Source of the DNA: Cellulomonas humilata
GTDB lineage: Bacteria > Actinomycetota > Actinomycetes > Actinomycetales > Cellulomonadaceae
Assembly: GCF_030814415.1 (NCBI RefSeq)
Contig: NZ_JAUSVB010000003.1
Location: 372,001-436,000, forward strand
Direction: 5' to 3'
DNA length: 64,000 nucleotides
The notes under the pieces are model-generated. The model ran no database searches, was not told the origin of the DNA, and was given only the letters and a program-made list of their open reading frames with translations. Shown one piece after another: positions 1-10,099 of the stretch. Both the position numbers and the translations under genes were made by a program. Within the stretch, counting starts at the first letter, position 1, and each line of letters begins with the position of its first letter.

Positions 1-1
1 C

Positions 2-2965
2 GTCGCCTGTGCGGCGCTGCTGACCGGCGACGGGCCTGTGCGGATCGGGCACGCGCTCGACGGGTGGGACCTCGCCGTCGTCGCGCCCGACGGGTCGCCG
101 GTCGACGCGGGTGGCCTGGGCGAGCTGATCATCGGCGGGGTCGGCCTCGCGCGGTACCTCGACCCGGCCAAGGACGCCGAGAAGTACGCGCCCGCCGACG
201 GCCTCGGGTGGGAGCGGGCGTACCGCAGCGGCGACCTGGTGCGCTACGAGCCCGAGGGCCTGGTGTTCGTCGGGCGGGCCGACGACCAGGTCAAGGTGGG
301 TGGTCGGCGCATCGAGCTGGGCGAGGTCGACTCCGCGCTGCTCGGACTCCCGGGGGTCGCGGGAGCGGCCGCGGCGGTGCGGCGGACCCCGGCGGGCACG
401 TCGGTCCTCGTCGGCTACCTCGTGCCCGAGCCCGGGGTCGAGCTGGACCTCGCCGACGCCCGCCACCGCCTCACCGGTTCGCTCCCGGCCGCACTGGTCC
501 CGCTGCTCGCCCCGGTGGACTCCATCCCGACCCGCGGGTCCGGGAAGGTCGACCGCGACGCGCTGCCGTGGCCGCTCGCGCGTCCCGACGAGGAGTCCGC
601 GCCCGCCGTCGGTCTGACGCCGACGGGCGAGTGGGTGGCGGAGCGGTGGACCGCGGCGCTGGGGGTCGCCGTGGCCGGTCCGCGCGACGACTTCTTCGCG
701 TCCGGCGGTGGGAGCCTGGTCGCCGCGCAGCTGGTGAGCGCGCTGCGCGCGAGGTTCCCGACGGTGACCGTCGCCGACGTGTACGAGTACCCGCGGATCG
801 GGGACCTGGCACGCCGGCTCGACGAGTTCGAGCCCACCGTCGTGGCCGAGGCACGGGTCGTCACGCCCACGCCGGTCCGGGCCCAGCTGGTCCAGACCGT
901 GCTGGCGCTCCCGCTCGCCGCCCTCGTCGGACTGCGGTGGCTGACCTGGTTGCTGGCGGCCGACGCGGTGCTCGTCGCGACGACCGGTGCCCCGTGGGTG
1001 CCCGTCGTGCCCGGGGTCTGGTGGTGGGTGGCGCTCGGGTGGCTGGTGCTCATCAGCCCGCTCGGCCGCATGGGCACCACGGTGCTCGTCGCGCGGACCC
1101 TCCTGCGTGGGCTGACGCCCGGCCGGTACCCGCGCGGCGGGTCGACCCACCTGCGGCTCTGGTTCACCGAGTCCTGGGCGGCAGCAGCGGGTGCGGAGAA
1201 CCTGTCCTGCTCGCCGTGGACCGTGCAGTACGCGCGGGCGCTCGGCGCGACGATCGGGCGCGACGTCGACCTGCACGCGCTGCCGCCCGTCACCGGCCTG
1301 CTCACGCTCGGCAACGGGTGCGCCGTCGAGCCGGAGGTCGACCTGCGCGGGCACTGGCTGGACGGGGACGTGCTGCGGGTGGGACGCGTGCGGATCGACA
1401 AGCGCGCGACCGTCGGGACGCGCAGCACGCTGGCGCCCGGCACCCGCGTGGGGGCGTGGGCCGAGGTGGCGCCGGGTTCCGCGGTGCTCGACTCGGTGCC
1501 GCCCGGCGAGCTCTGGGTGGGGTCGCCCGCGGTGTTCGACGGGCCGTCGCGGCGGCACTGGCCCCGCGACAAGGCGCCCCGCGGCGGCCGCTGGGTGGCG
1601 GCGTACGGAGCGACCGCCGCGGCGCTGGCGGCGTTGCCCGTGGTGGCCGCCGCGTGCGGGCTCCTGGTGGTCGGCGTCGGGCTGCGCGACGCGTCGACGT
1701 GGTCCGAGGCGTTCGCGGACGCCCTGCGCGCCGTGCCGCTCGGCGCCGTCACGACGGGCGTCGTGCTGGTCGTGGTCACGCTCGTCTCGGTGCGGCTGCT
1801 CGGGCTCGGGTTCCGCGAGGGGTACCACGCGGTGCGCAGCCGGGCGGGCTGGCAGGTGTGGGCGACGCTGCGGCTCATGGACGACGCGCGCACGACGCTG
1901 TTCCCGCTCTACTCGAGCCTGGCGACCCCGGTGTGGCTGCGGGCGCTCGGGGCGGACATCGGCAAGGACGTGGAGGCGTCGACCGCCCTCATGCTGCCCA
2001 CGCTCACCACGGTCGGGGACGGGGCGTTCCTCGCCGACGACACCCTCATCGGCTCCTACGAGCTGGGGCACGGCTGGCTCCGGGTGGAGCGCAGCAAGGT
2101 GGGCAAGCGCGCGTTCCTCGGCAACTCGGGGATGATCGCGCCGGGCCGCGCGGTGCCCAAGCGTGGCCTCGTCGCCGTGCTGTCGGCCACCCCCGAGGTC
2201 GCGCGGGCCGGCACCAGCTGGCTCGGGTCTCCGCCGGTGAAGCTGCGCAGGGTGGCCGGGGAGTCGGACGACGCCCGCACGTTCGCGCCCCCGATGCGGC
2301 TGCGGGTGGCCCGCGCACTCGTCGAGCTCTGCCGGATCGTGCCCGTGATCTGCACGTTCGGGCTCGGCGTCGTCGTGCTCCTGGTGCTGCAGGCCGCGCT
2401 CGACGCGTGGGGTCTCGGAACTGCCGCCGCGCTCTCCCCGCTGGTCGTGCTGGCGGCCGCGGGCGTCGCGTGCGCCCTCGCGACGGCGGCCAAGTGGCTG
2501 CTCGTCGGCCGGCTCCGACCCGGCGACCACCCGCTGTGGAGCTCGTTCATCTGGCGCAACGAGCTCGCCGACACGTTCCTCGAGGTCGTGGCCGTCCCGT
2601 GGTTGGGACCGGCCACGAACGGCTCACCGGCGCTGACCGTGTGGCTGCGGACGCTCGGCGCCCGCATCGGTCGGGGCGTCTGGTGCGAGACGTACTGGCT
2701 GCCCGAGGCGGACCTCGTGACGCTCGGCGACGCGGCCACCGTCAACCGCGGGTGTGTGCTGCAGACACACTTGTTCCATGATCGGGTCATGAGCATGGAC
2801 ACCGTGGAGCTCGGACGGGGCGCGAGCCTGGGCCCGCACGGCGTGGTGCTGCCCGCGGCGAGCCTCGACGACGGCGCCCGCGTCGGACCGGCGTCGCTCG
2901 TGCTGCGCGGCGACACCATCCCCGCCGGGTCCCGTTGGACGGGCAACCCGGTGTCCCCGGCGTGA
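2..2965 (+). CDS. Pls/PosA-type membrane poly(amino acid) synthetase (3' part)
   Basis: The reading frame is open from the left edge, so the N-terminal part of the adenylation domain is missing. Visible in order: adenylation motifs A6 (GELIIGG, nt ~119), A7 (YRSGD), A8 (GRADDQVKVGGRRIELGE, nt ~275-325) and A10 (GSGKVDRD); a carrier domain with the phosphopantetheine Ser in DDFFASGGGSL (nt ~713); then about six membrane segments alternating with three left-handed beta-helix-like repeats beginning LGATIG, LGADIG and LGARIG (nt ~1230, ~1950, ~2655). Adenylation-carrier-six membrane segments-three tandem C domains is the layout of the epsilon-poly-L-lysine synthetase Pls, which activates one amino acid and polymerises it without a condensation domain. 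The specificity-determining residues lie outside the window, so the monomer cannot be predicted. Its stop overlaps the next gene's GTG. Confidence 0.85.
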   Translation, partial: VACAALLTGDGPVRIGHALDGWDLAVVAPDGSPVDAGGLGELIIGGVGLARYLDPAKDAEKYAPADGLGWERAYRSGDLVRYEPEGLVFVGRADDQVKVGGRRIELGEVDSALLGLPGVAGAAAAVRRTPAGTSVLVGYLVPEPGVELDLADARHRLTGSLPAALVPLLAPVDSIPTRGSGKVDRDALPWPLARPDEESAPAVGLTPTGEWVAERWTAALGVAVAGPRDDFFASGGGSLVAAQLVSALRARFPTVTVADVYEYPRIGDLARRLDEFEPTVVAEARVVTPTPVRAQLVQTVLALPLAALVGLRWLTWLLAADAVLVATTGAPWVPVVPGVWWWVALGWLVLISPLGRMGTTVLVARTLLRGLTPGRYPRGGSTHLRLWFTESWAAAAGAENLSCSPWTVQYARALGATIGRDVDLHALPPVTGLLTLGNGCAVEPEVDLRGHWLDGDVLRVGRVRIDKRATVGTRSTLAPGTRVGAWAEVAPGSAVLDSVPPGELWVGSPAVFDGPSRRHWPRDKAPRGGRWVAAYGATAAALAALPVVAAACGLLVVGVGLRDASTWSEAFADALRAVPLGAVTTGVVLVVVTLVSVRLLGLGFREGYHAVRSRAGWQVWATLRLMDDARTTLFPLYSSLATPVWLRALGADIGKDVEASTALMLPTLTTVGDGAFLADDTLIGSYELGHGWLRVERSKVGKRAFLGNSGMIAPGRAVPKRGLVAVLSATPEVARAGTSWLGSPPVKLRRVAGESDDARTFAPPMRLRVARALVELCRIVPVICTFGLGVVVLLVLQAALDAWGLGTAAALSPLVVLAAAGVACALATAAKWLLVGRLRPGDHPLWSSFIWRNELADTFLEVVAVPWLGPATNGSPALTVWLRTLGARIGRGVWCETYWLPEADLVTLGDAATVNRGCVLQTHLFHDRVMSMDTVELGRGASLGPHGVVLPAASLDDGARVGPASLVLRGDTIPAGSRWTGNPVSPA

Positions 2966-4284
2966 CGCAACCGCCAGAGGACCCGTACCTGCCCGGCCGA
3001 CCCGAGGGCGGCCTGTCGGTGGACCGGTACGAGCTCGAGCTCGACTACCGGGTGGCCACGAACCGGCTCGACGCGCGCGCCGTGGTCCATGCTCGGGCGT
3101 CGCGCCCGCTGGACCGGTTCTCGCTGTCCCTGCACGGGCTCCGGGTCAGGCAGGTGCTGGTCGGCGGGAAGCGGCCCGAGCGGTGGGCGCTCCACGACGG
3201 GCGGCTCACCGTCCGCCTCGGCCGGGAGGTGCTCGCGGGCACCAGCCTGGTCGTCGAGGTGCACTACGGCGGGCAGCCGCGGCCCGCACGTGGACCGTGG
3301 GGCGAGGTGGGCTGGGAGGAGCTGGAGGACGGGCTCATCGTCGCCGGTCAGCCCGACGGCGCGCCCACGTGGTTCCCGTGCCACGACAGCCCCGCGGACA
3401 AGGCGGCCTTCTCCATCGTCGTGACCGCGGAGGCCGGGTACGAGGTGCTCGCCAACGGGCGGCTGGTCTCGCGCACACCCCGGGCCGGGCGGGTCCGGTG
3501 GGCCTACGAGCAGGCCGAGCCCATGGCGCCGTACCTCGCCACGGTGCAGATCGGGCGCTACCAGCGACTGCTGCACGGCACCCAGCTGCTCGTCCCCCCA
3601 CGGCTGCTGGCAGCGGCCGAGCACGACCTCGCTCGTCAGCCGGCGATGATGGCGCTCTTCGAGGAGAAGTTCGGGCCCTACCCGTTCGCCGCCGGGTACA
3701 CGGTCGTGGTCACGGACGACGATCTCGAGATCCCGCTGGAGGCGCAGGGTCTGTCCGTGTTCGGCGCCAACCACATGGACGGTAGGCGCGGGTCGGAGCG
3801 GCTGGTGGCGCACGAGCTCGCGCACCAGTGGTTCGGCAACAGCCTGACCGTCGGGCGGTGGCGGGACATCTGGCTGCACGAGGGCTTCGCCTGCTACGCG
3901 GAGTGGTTGTGGTCGGAGCGGTCCGGGGGGTGGACGGCCCACCGCCTGGCGCGCTCGCAGCGCGCCCGCCTGTCCCTGCTGCCGCAGGACCTGGTCATCG
4001 GTGATCCCGGCGCGGCCGCGATGTTCGACGACCGGCTCTACAAGCGCGGAGCGCTCACCCTGCACGCCGTGCGGCTGACCGTGGGCGACGACGTGTTCTT
4101 CGAGATCCTGCGGACGTGGACCGCGCGGTACCGGCACGGGACCGTCAGCACCGAGCAGTTCGTCGCGTGCGCCTCCGAGGTGGCCGGCGCCCCCCTCGCG
4201 CTCCTCGTCGAGTCCTGGGTGTACCGGGCCGCCCTGCCGGAGCTGCCGCCGGGATCATTCGGCCTGGTCCCGCAGTTAGGGTGA
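2962..4284 (+). CDS. M1 family zinc metallopeptidase (short form)
   Basis: A 440-residue gluzincin aminopeptidase-like protein. The zinc site is HELAH (nt ~3810) followed 18 residues later by the third ligand in WLHEGFACYAEW. The substrate-gating GAMEN motif of typical M1 enzymes is replaced by LEAQG, so exopeptidase specificity may differ. N-terminal half is the beta-sandwich domain; the large C-terminal helical domain of 800+ residue relatives is absent, as in other short actinobacterial members. I chose the GTG at 2962 because it overlaps the upstream stop (GTGA), giving translational coupling to the polymer synthetase; an in-frame ATG at 2935 is possible. No signal peptide is seen. The coupling suggests a role in handling the polymer product or self-protection, which is inference. 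Confidence 0.85.
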   Translation: MTQPPEDPYLPGRPEGGLSVDRYELELDYRVATNRLDARAVVHARASRPLDRFSLSLHGLRVRQVLVGGKRPERWALHDGRLTVRLGREVLAGTSLVVEVHYGGQPRPARGPWGEVGWEELEDGLIVAGQPDGAPTWFPCHDSPADKAAFSIVVTAEAGYEVLANGRLVSRTPRAGRVRWAYEQAEPMAPYLATVQIGRYQRLLHGTQLLVPPRLLAAAEHDLARQPAMMALFEEKFGPYPFAAGYTVVVTDDDLEIPLEAQGLSVFGANHMDGRRGSERLVAHELAHQWFGNSLTVGRWRDIWLHEGFACYAEWLWSERSGGWTAHRLARSQRARLSLLPQDLVIGDPGAAAMFDDRLYKRGALTLHAVRLTVGDDVFFEILRTWTARYRHGTVSTEQFVACASEVAGAPLALLVESWVYRAALPELPPGSFGLVPQLG

Positions 4285-4338
4285 TTCGGGGACGACCTCG
4301 CGGAGCACCGCGGACCCCGCGCTCACAGGAGTCAGTAG

Positions 4339-5355
4339 ATGGCACAGGTCACGGCGGACGGCCTCACGGTCGGGTACGCGGCGATGCTCGAGCAGTTCCA
4401 CCCGACCGAGGCGGTCGCGCTGTCCGTCCACGCGGAGGCCCACGGGTTCTCCGGCGTGATGGCGGCCGACCACTACCAGCCGTGGGTCCCCGCGCAGGGG
4501 CAGGCGGCATTCGTCTGGAACGTGCTGACCGCGCTCGGCGAGCGGACCACCGGTGACATCGGACCCGGCGTGACCGCACCGACCTTCCGCTGGCACCCCG
4601 CGATGGTCGCGCAGGCGTCCGCCACGCTCGCGGCGATGTACCCGGGGCGGCACTGGCTCGGGCTCGGCTCCGGCGAGGCGCTCAACGAGCACATCGTGGC
4701 CAACTACTGGCCCGAGGCCCCCGAGCGGATCAACCGCATGTTCGAGGCCATCGAGATCATCAAGAAGCTGTTCACCGCGTCGATCGCCGGCAAGGACGTC
4801 AAGCACGCCGGCCAGTTCTACAAGGTCGAGTCCACGCGGCTGTGGACCATGCCTGAGGTCGCACCCGAGATCCTCGTCGCCACCGCCGGCCCCGTGACCG
4901 CCAAGCGCGCGGGGCGCCTGGCCGACGGGCTCATCACCGTCGGGGCGCCGCTGGAGAAGATCTCCGGGTTGTTCGGCAAGTTCGACGAGGGCGCGCGCGA
5001 GGCCGGCAAGGACCCGGACGCGATGCCGAAGGTCCTCCAGCTGCACCTGTCGTGGGCGGAGACCGACGAGCTGGCCCTCGCGCACGCGATGCACGAGTGG
5101 CCCAACGGCGGCATGAAGTTCCCGAAGGCCGACATCCGCTCGCCGTTCGACTTCGAGCAGATGGCCAAGCTGGTGCGCCCCGAGGACTTCGAGGGCCGCA
5201 TGGTCATCTCGGCGGACCCCGACAAGCACCGCGCCGAGATCCAGAAGTACGTCGACCTCGGGTTCGACCGGATCTACCTGCACAACGTCGGGCGCAACCA
5301 GCGCGAGTGGATCGAGACGTTCGGGGCGGACGTGCTGCCCAAGCTGGTGCGATGA
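4339..5355 (+). CDS. F420-dependent LLM-class oxidoreductase, glucose-6-phosphate dehydrogenase-like
   Basis: A 338-residue luciferase-like (TIM-barrel) F420 enzyme. It aligns by eye along its length with mycobacterial Fgd1 (336 aa): [20 protein letters not shown] near the N terminus, DHYQPW (Fgd1 DHFQPW; the His is the proposed catalytic residue), TPTFRxxPAMVAQA, [10 protein letters not shown] and [15 protein letters not shown]. Fgd oxidises glucose-6-phosphate to 6-phosphogluconolactone and makes F420H2. The phosphate-binding residues cannot be confirmed by eye and related LLM subfamilies use other substrates, so substrate is tentative. An SD-like CAGGAG precedes the ATG. Its stop overlaps the CofE start (ATGA), so enzyme and cofactor-tailing gene are co-translated. 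Confidence 0.75.
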   Translation: MAQVTADGLTVGYAAMLEQFHPTEAVALSVHAEAHGFSGVMAADHYQPWVPAQGQAAFVWNVLTALGERTTGDIGPGVTAPTFRWHPAMVAQASATLAAMYPGRHWLGLGSGEALNEHIVANYWPEAPERINRMFEAIEIIKKLFTASIAGKDVKHAGQFYKVESTRLWTMPEVAPEILVATAGPVTAKRAGRLADGLITVGAPLEKISGLFGKFDEGAREAGKDPDAMPKVLQLHLSWAETDELALAHAMHEWPNGGMKFPKADIRSPFDFEQMAKLVRPEDFEGRMVISADPDKHRAEIQKYVDLGFDRIYLHNVGRNQREWIETFGADVLPKLVR

Positions 5356-6119
5356 GCACGCGCCTGGAGGTCTGGGCGCCGGACGGGCTGCCCGAGATCG
5401 CGCCCGGCGACGACCTCGTGGAACTGCTGACCGAGCTGCTCCGCGACGACCCGCTGGTCGACGGTGACGTCCTGGTCCTGACCAGCAAGGTCGTGTCCAA
5501 GGCCGAGGGCCGGGTGATCTCCGCCGACGACCGCGAGCAGGCGATCACCGACGAGACCGTCCGCGTGGTCGCCACCCGCGAGCACTCCACCGGGATCACC
5601 CGGATCGTCGAGAACCGGCTCGGGCTCGTCATGGCCGCGGCCGGCGTCGACGCGTCGAACACCCCCGAGGGCACCGTGCTGCTGCTGCCCGTCGACCCGG
5701 ACGCGTCCGCCCGGGCGCTCCGGGCCGGGCTCTCCGCGGCCTTCGGCGTCCGGATCGGCGTGGTCGTCACCGACACCGCGGGGCGGCCGTGGCGGCAGGG
5801 CGTCACCGACATCGCGATCGGCGCCGCCGGGCTCGTCGTGCTCGACGACCTGCGCGGTCAGGTCGACTCGTTCGGCCGCCCGCTGGTCATGACGCAGGCA
5901 GCCGTCGCCGACGAGATCGCGTCAGCCGGTGAGCTGGTCAAGGGCAAGGCCGAGGGGCGACCGCTGGCGGTCATCCGCGGCCTGGGGCACCTGGTCACCG
6001 ACGAGGACGGTCCCGGTGCGCGGGCGCTCGTGCGGCTCGGGGCCGAGGACATGTTCGCGCAGGGCAGCGCGGAGGCGTACTCGCAGGGCTGGAAGGACGC
6101 GCTCAGGGACCAGCCGTAG
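5352..6119 (+). CDS. cofE: Coenzyme F420-0:L-glutamate ligase
   Basis: A 255-residue CofE-family protein that adds gamma-linked glutamates to F420-0 using GTP. Recognisable stretches are [52 protein letters not shown] and [18 protein letters not shown]. The start overlaps the stop of the upstream F420-dependent dehydrogenase by 4 bp. Actinobacterial FbiB proteins usually carry a C-terminal nitroreductase-like FMN domain (~450 aa in total) that reduces dehydro-F420; here the protein ends after the ligase domain. The 3' end overlaps the convergent HhH-GPD gene by 17 bp. Confidence 0.9.
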   Translation: MSTRLEVWAPDGLPEIAPGDDLVELLTELLRDDPLVDGDVLVLTSKVVSKAEGRVISADDREQAITDETVRVVATREHSTGITRIVENRLGLVMAAAGVDASNTPEGTVLLLPVDPDASARALRAGLSAAFGVRIGVVVTDTAGRPWRQGVTDIAIGAAGLVVLDDLRGQVDSFGRPLVMTQAAVADEIASAGELVKGKAEGRPLAVIRGLGHLVTDEDGPGARALVRLGAEDMFAQGSAEAYSQGWKDALRDQP

Positions 6120-6681
6120 CCTTCGCGGCGGCCTTGGCGGCCTGCTTGGTGGCGCGGACCTCGGCCAGCGACGTCGGGTCGGTGACGTCGGCGATCGAGC
6201 GTCGTGAGCCGGGCTCGCCGTAGGCGCCGGCCACCTCGGCCCAGCCCGCCGGCTGCACGCCGCGCTGCTTGCCGAGGAGGGCCAGGAAGATCCGGGCCTT
6301 CTGGTCGCCGAAGCCCGGCAGCGCCTTGAGGCGCTTCAGGACGGTCTTCCCGTCGGGGTCGTCGTCGGTCCACAGCCGCGTGACGTCGCCGTCGTAGTCC
6401 TCGACCACGGCGGCGGCCACGGCCTGGATCCGGCCGGCCATCGAGCCGGGGTAGCGGTGGACGGCCGGGGGAGTCGCGCACAGGGCTGCGAACGTCTCCG
6501 GGTCGGCCTCCGCGATGCGGTGGACGTCGAGACCGTCCATGCGCGCCGCGATCTTGGCGGGCCCCGCGAAGGCGGACTCCATGGTGACCTGCTGGTCCAG
6601 GAGCATGCCGATGAGCAGGGCGAACGGGTCGTCGGTCAGGAGCTGGTCGGCGGTCGGGTCGCCGGTGAGCCAGAGAGTCAT
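6103..6681 (-). CDS. HhH-GPD-type base excision DNA repair protein
   Basis: A 192-residue protein with a helix-hairpin-helix signature ([16 protein letters not shown]) in the C-terminal half and the N-terminal [20 protein letters not shown] region typical of small endonuclease-III/AlkA-like glycosylases. No Fe-S cysteine cluster is seen. It probably excises damaged bases; the lesion is unknown. The C-terminal tail is Ala/Lys rich ([14 protein letters not shown]). Start ATG at 6681 is preceded by GAGAGGA. It is transcribed divergently from cofC with 36 bp between starts and converges on cofE. This repair gene recurs next to F420 genes in actinobacteria as far as I remember. Confidence 0.8.
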   Translation of the reverse strand: MTLWLTGDPTADQLLTDDPFALLIGMLLDQQVTMESAFAGPAKIAARMDGLDVHRIAEADPETFAALCATPPAVHRYPGSMAGRIQAVAAAVVEDYDGDVTRLWTDDDPDGKTVLKRLKALPGFGDQKARIFLALLGKQRGVQPAGWAEVAGAYGEPGSRRSIADVTDPTSLAEVRATKQAAKAAAKATAGP

Positions 6682-6717
6682 GACGGCATCCTCTCGCGAG
6701 TGGGGGAGGATGCGCCC

Positions 6718-7320
6718 GTGCGATGGGTCGTGGTGGTGCCGGTGAAGCCTGCGGCGGACGGGAAGACGCGGCTGGCCGGCGTGCTGTCCGCGTCGGCCAG
6801 GGAGGCGTTGGTCCGGGCGATGGCGCTGGACACGATCGCGGCGGCCGGCGAGGCCCTCGGCGTGGTCCGCGTGGTCGTGGTGACGGCGGACGTGCCGCTG
6901 CGGACGCTGCTGGCCGGGTCGGTGGACCTCGTCGACGAGCCCGGCGGCGGGCTGAACGGTGCGGTCCGCGCGGGGATCGAGCGAGCGGCGGGGTTCGACG
7001 CGGGCATCGCCGTCCTGCTGGGTGACCTCCCTGCCCTGCGGCCCGACGACCTGGCGGACGCCCTGAGCATGGCGAGCGCCCACGAGCGGGCGTTCGTGGC
7101 CGACGCCGACGGGACGGGGACCACCCTGCTCGCCGCACTGGCCGGCGTCGCGCTCGATCCGCAGTTCGGGCCGGGGTCGGCGGCAGCGCACGAGCTGGCG
7201 GGGCACGTGCGCCTGGCGGTGGTCGCCACGTCCACGGTCCGTCGCGACGTCGACGTCCCGGACGACCTGGTCGAGGTGCAACGGCTCGGCGTGGGCCCCG
7301 CGACCCGTGCCGTGCTCTAG
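6718..7320 (+). CDS. cofC: 2-phospho-L-lactate (or phosphoenolpyruvate) guanylyltransferase
   Basis: A 200-residue CofC/FbiD protein. Family motifs are all present: VPVKPAADGKTRL at the N terminus (nucleotide-binding loop), LNGAV, LLGDLPAL, DADGTGTTLLAA and FGPGSAAAHELAG. CofC joins GTP to 2-phospholactate, or to phosphoenolpyruvate in mycobacteria, giving the activated side chain that CofD transfers to Fo. The GTG start at 6718 is fixed by an excellent Shine-Dalgarno GGGGGAGGA ending 7 nt upstream; longer versions would run into the divergent repair gene. Confidence 0.9.
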   Translation: MRWVVVVPVKPAADGKTRLAGVLSASAREALVRAMALDTIAAAGEALGVVRVVVVTADVPLRTLLAGSVDLVDEPGGGLNGAVRAGIERAAGFDAGIAVLLGDLPALRPDDLADALSMASAHERAFVADADGTGTTLLAALAGVALDPQFGPGSAAAHELAGHVRLAVVATSTVRRDVDVPDDLVEVQRLGVGPATRAVL

Positions 7321-7329
7321 CGTCGACGC

Positions 7330-8379
7330 GTGCGCCTCTTCCGTTGCCCCCGCTGCGGAGACGTGGCATTCATCGAGTCCCTGTCCTGCGACGGCTGCGG
7401 CCTGGAGCTGGGCCTGCACCCCCCGACGCTGACGATGCGTGCGGCACCCGCGCAGGGCACCGAGGTCGACGGCTCGTGGTGGTTCCCGTGCGCCAACCGG
7501 CTCTGGGAGTGCAACTGGCTCGCGGCGGCCGACTCCGGTTCCGGGCAGTGCGTCTCGTGCCGGCTCACGCGCACCCGGCCGAGCAACGACGACACGCTCG
7601 CGCTGGAGAAGCTCGCGACCGCGTCGGGCGACAAGCGCCGGCTGCTCGTCCAGCTCGCCGACCTCGGGCTGCCGATCACGCCCTGGTACGACCAGAAGGG
7701 CGGGCTCGGGTTCGACCTGCTCTCGTCGCGGTCGAACGGCGCCCGCGTCACCATCGGGCACGCCAACGGGATCGTCACGATCGACCTGGCGGAGTCCCTC
7801 GACGCGCACCGCGAGGCGCTGCGGATCAGTCTCGGCGAGCCCTACCGGACCATGCTGGGCCACTTCCGGCACGAGGTGGGGCACTACTACGAGTGGATCC
7901 TGGTCGAGCAGACGGGCTGGATCGACGAGTGCCGGACGATCTTCGGCGACGAGCGCACGTCGTACCGGGACGCGATCTCCCGCCACTACAAGACCGGGGC
8001 CCCGCGCGACTGGTCGGAGAGCTTCATCTCCGAGTACGCGACGATGCACCCCTGGGAGGACTTCGCGGAGTGCTTCGCGCACTACCTGCACCTGACCAGC
8101 ACCCTGCAGACCGCGGCGGGCGGAGAGATGAGCATCCGGGTCGAGGGTGTGCCGCAGATCGCCGACGGCGAGGTCAGCCCCCGTCACAGCTACGCGGACG
8201 CGACGATGACGGAGATCCTCGCCGACTGGCTCCCGGTCTCGACGTTCCTCAACCGCGTCAACCGTGCGATGGGCAAGAGTGACCTGTACCCGTTCACGAT
8301 CGCTGAGCCGGTCGCCCGCAAGCTGGACTTCGTGCACCGCGTGGTCACGGCGTCCCGCGTCGAGCAGCCGCTCGGCTAA
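7330..8379 (+). CDS. Putative zinc-binding metallopeptidase with N-terminal zinc ribbon
   Basis: A 349-residue protein. The N terminus has a zinc ribbon (CPRCG ... CDGCG, then CXXC at residues ~75-78). The middle carries HEVGHYYEW, a HExxH metalloprotease motif, and EDFAECFAHYLH about 60 residues later may give the third ligand. This matches the widespread uncharacterised 'putative zinc-binding metallopeptidase' family. No signal peptide is present, so it should act in the cytoplasm. The GTG start has no Shine-Dalgarno but lies 6 nt after a TAGCGT -10 box (7318-7323), suggesting a leaderless mRNA. Its 3' end overlaps convergent cofD by 4 bp. A role in F420 metabolism is only suggested by location. 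Confidence 0.75.
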   Translation: MRLFRCPRCGDVAFIESLSCDGCGLELGLHPPTLTMRAAPAQGTEVDGSWWFPCANRLWECNWLAAADSGSGQCVSCRLTRTRPSNDDTLALEKLATASGDKRRLLVQLADLGLPITPWYDQKGGLGFDLLSSRSNGARVTIGHANGIVTIDLAESLDAHREALRISLGEPYRTMLGHFRHEVGHYYEWILVEQTGWIDECRTIFGDERTSYRDAISRHYKTGAPRDWSESFISEYATMHPWEDFAECFAHYLHLTSTLQTAAGGEMSIRVEGVPQIADGEVSPRHSYADATMTEILADWLPVSTFLNRVNRAMGKSDLYPFTIAEPVARKLDFVHRVVTASRVEQPLG

Positions 8380-9328
8380 GGGAGCCGGCCCACCAAGGCG
8401 AGCGCGTCGGCGGCGATGCGGGCCGTCGTCGCGACGTCGGTCATGAGGGTGTTCGCGGAGCCCGCCAGCCAGCCCTCGGACCGCAGCGCGTCGGCCGCGT
8501 CCGCGTCCCGGTCGTCGACGAGCCACGCGTCCAGCACCCCGTCGGGCCGCCGGCCGTAGTGCCGCGCCACGGCGACCGCGCTCGTCTCGACGCCGATCGC
8601 CGTCAGGCACGCGTCGGCCATGCCGCGCACGGGGGCACCGCCGATCACCGGGCTGATCCCGACCACCGGGGCCGCCGTCGTGCGCAGGGCGTCGCGGACG
8701 CCGGGGATCGCGAGGATCGTGCCGACCGAGACGACGGGGTTCGACGGTGGGACGACGACCACGTCCGCGTCGGCGATCGCCGCGAGCACACCGGGCGCTG
8801 GGGTGGCCGTCGCGAGGTTCGTCTGCTCGAAGCGCGCTGCCGGGAGCCCCGCGCGGTGCCGGACCCACCACTCCTCGAAGTGCAGGTCACGGCCGTCGGC
8901 GGTGATGACGTGCGTCTCGACCTCGTCGTCGGTCATCGGCAGCAGGGTCACGCCCGGCGCCCACCGCTCGGCGAGGCGGGCCGTGACCTGCGACAGCGGA
9001 AGCCCGTCCCGGAGCAGCGCGGTCCGGGCCAGATGGGTGGCCAGGTCCAGGTCCCCGAGCGTGAACCACTCCCAGCCGAGGCCGTACGCGGCGAGGTCGT
9101 CGCTGGTCCGTCGGCTCTCGTCGAGACGGCCCCAGCCCTGCTCCTCGTGCACCGCGCCGCCGAGGGTGTACATCAGGGTGTCGAGATCGGGGCAGACGCG
9201 GACGCCGTGCAGCCACATGTCGTCGCCGGTGTTCGCGATCACGGTGACCTCGGCCCGTTCGCCGACGAGGCTCAGCAGGCCGCGGGTGAAGCGCGCGCCG
9301 CCGACGCCGCCGGACAGGACGGTGATCT

Positions 9329-9332
<4 letters not shown>
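8376..9332 (-). CDS. cofD: 2-phospho-L-lactate transferase (Fo to F420-0)
   Basis: A 318-residue CofD/FbiA protein. Motifs: VLSGGVGGARFTRGLL at residues 4-19, ANTGDDMWLHG, CPDLDTLMYTLGG, PMTDDEVETHV, PPSNPVVSVGTILAIPG and SPVIGGAPVRG, with the acidic metal/substrate residues in TGDD and DLDT. It moves the phospholactyl (or enolpyruvyl) group from the GDP/GPP-activated donor made by CofC onto Fo. The start codon overlaps the stop of the ABC ATPase gene (ATGA), so it is the last gene of an importer operon. That places its acceptor substrate, Fo, next to an uptake system. Confidence 0.92.
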
Positions 9333-10089
<757 letters not shown>

Positions 10090-10099
<10 letters not shown>

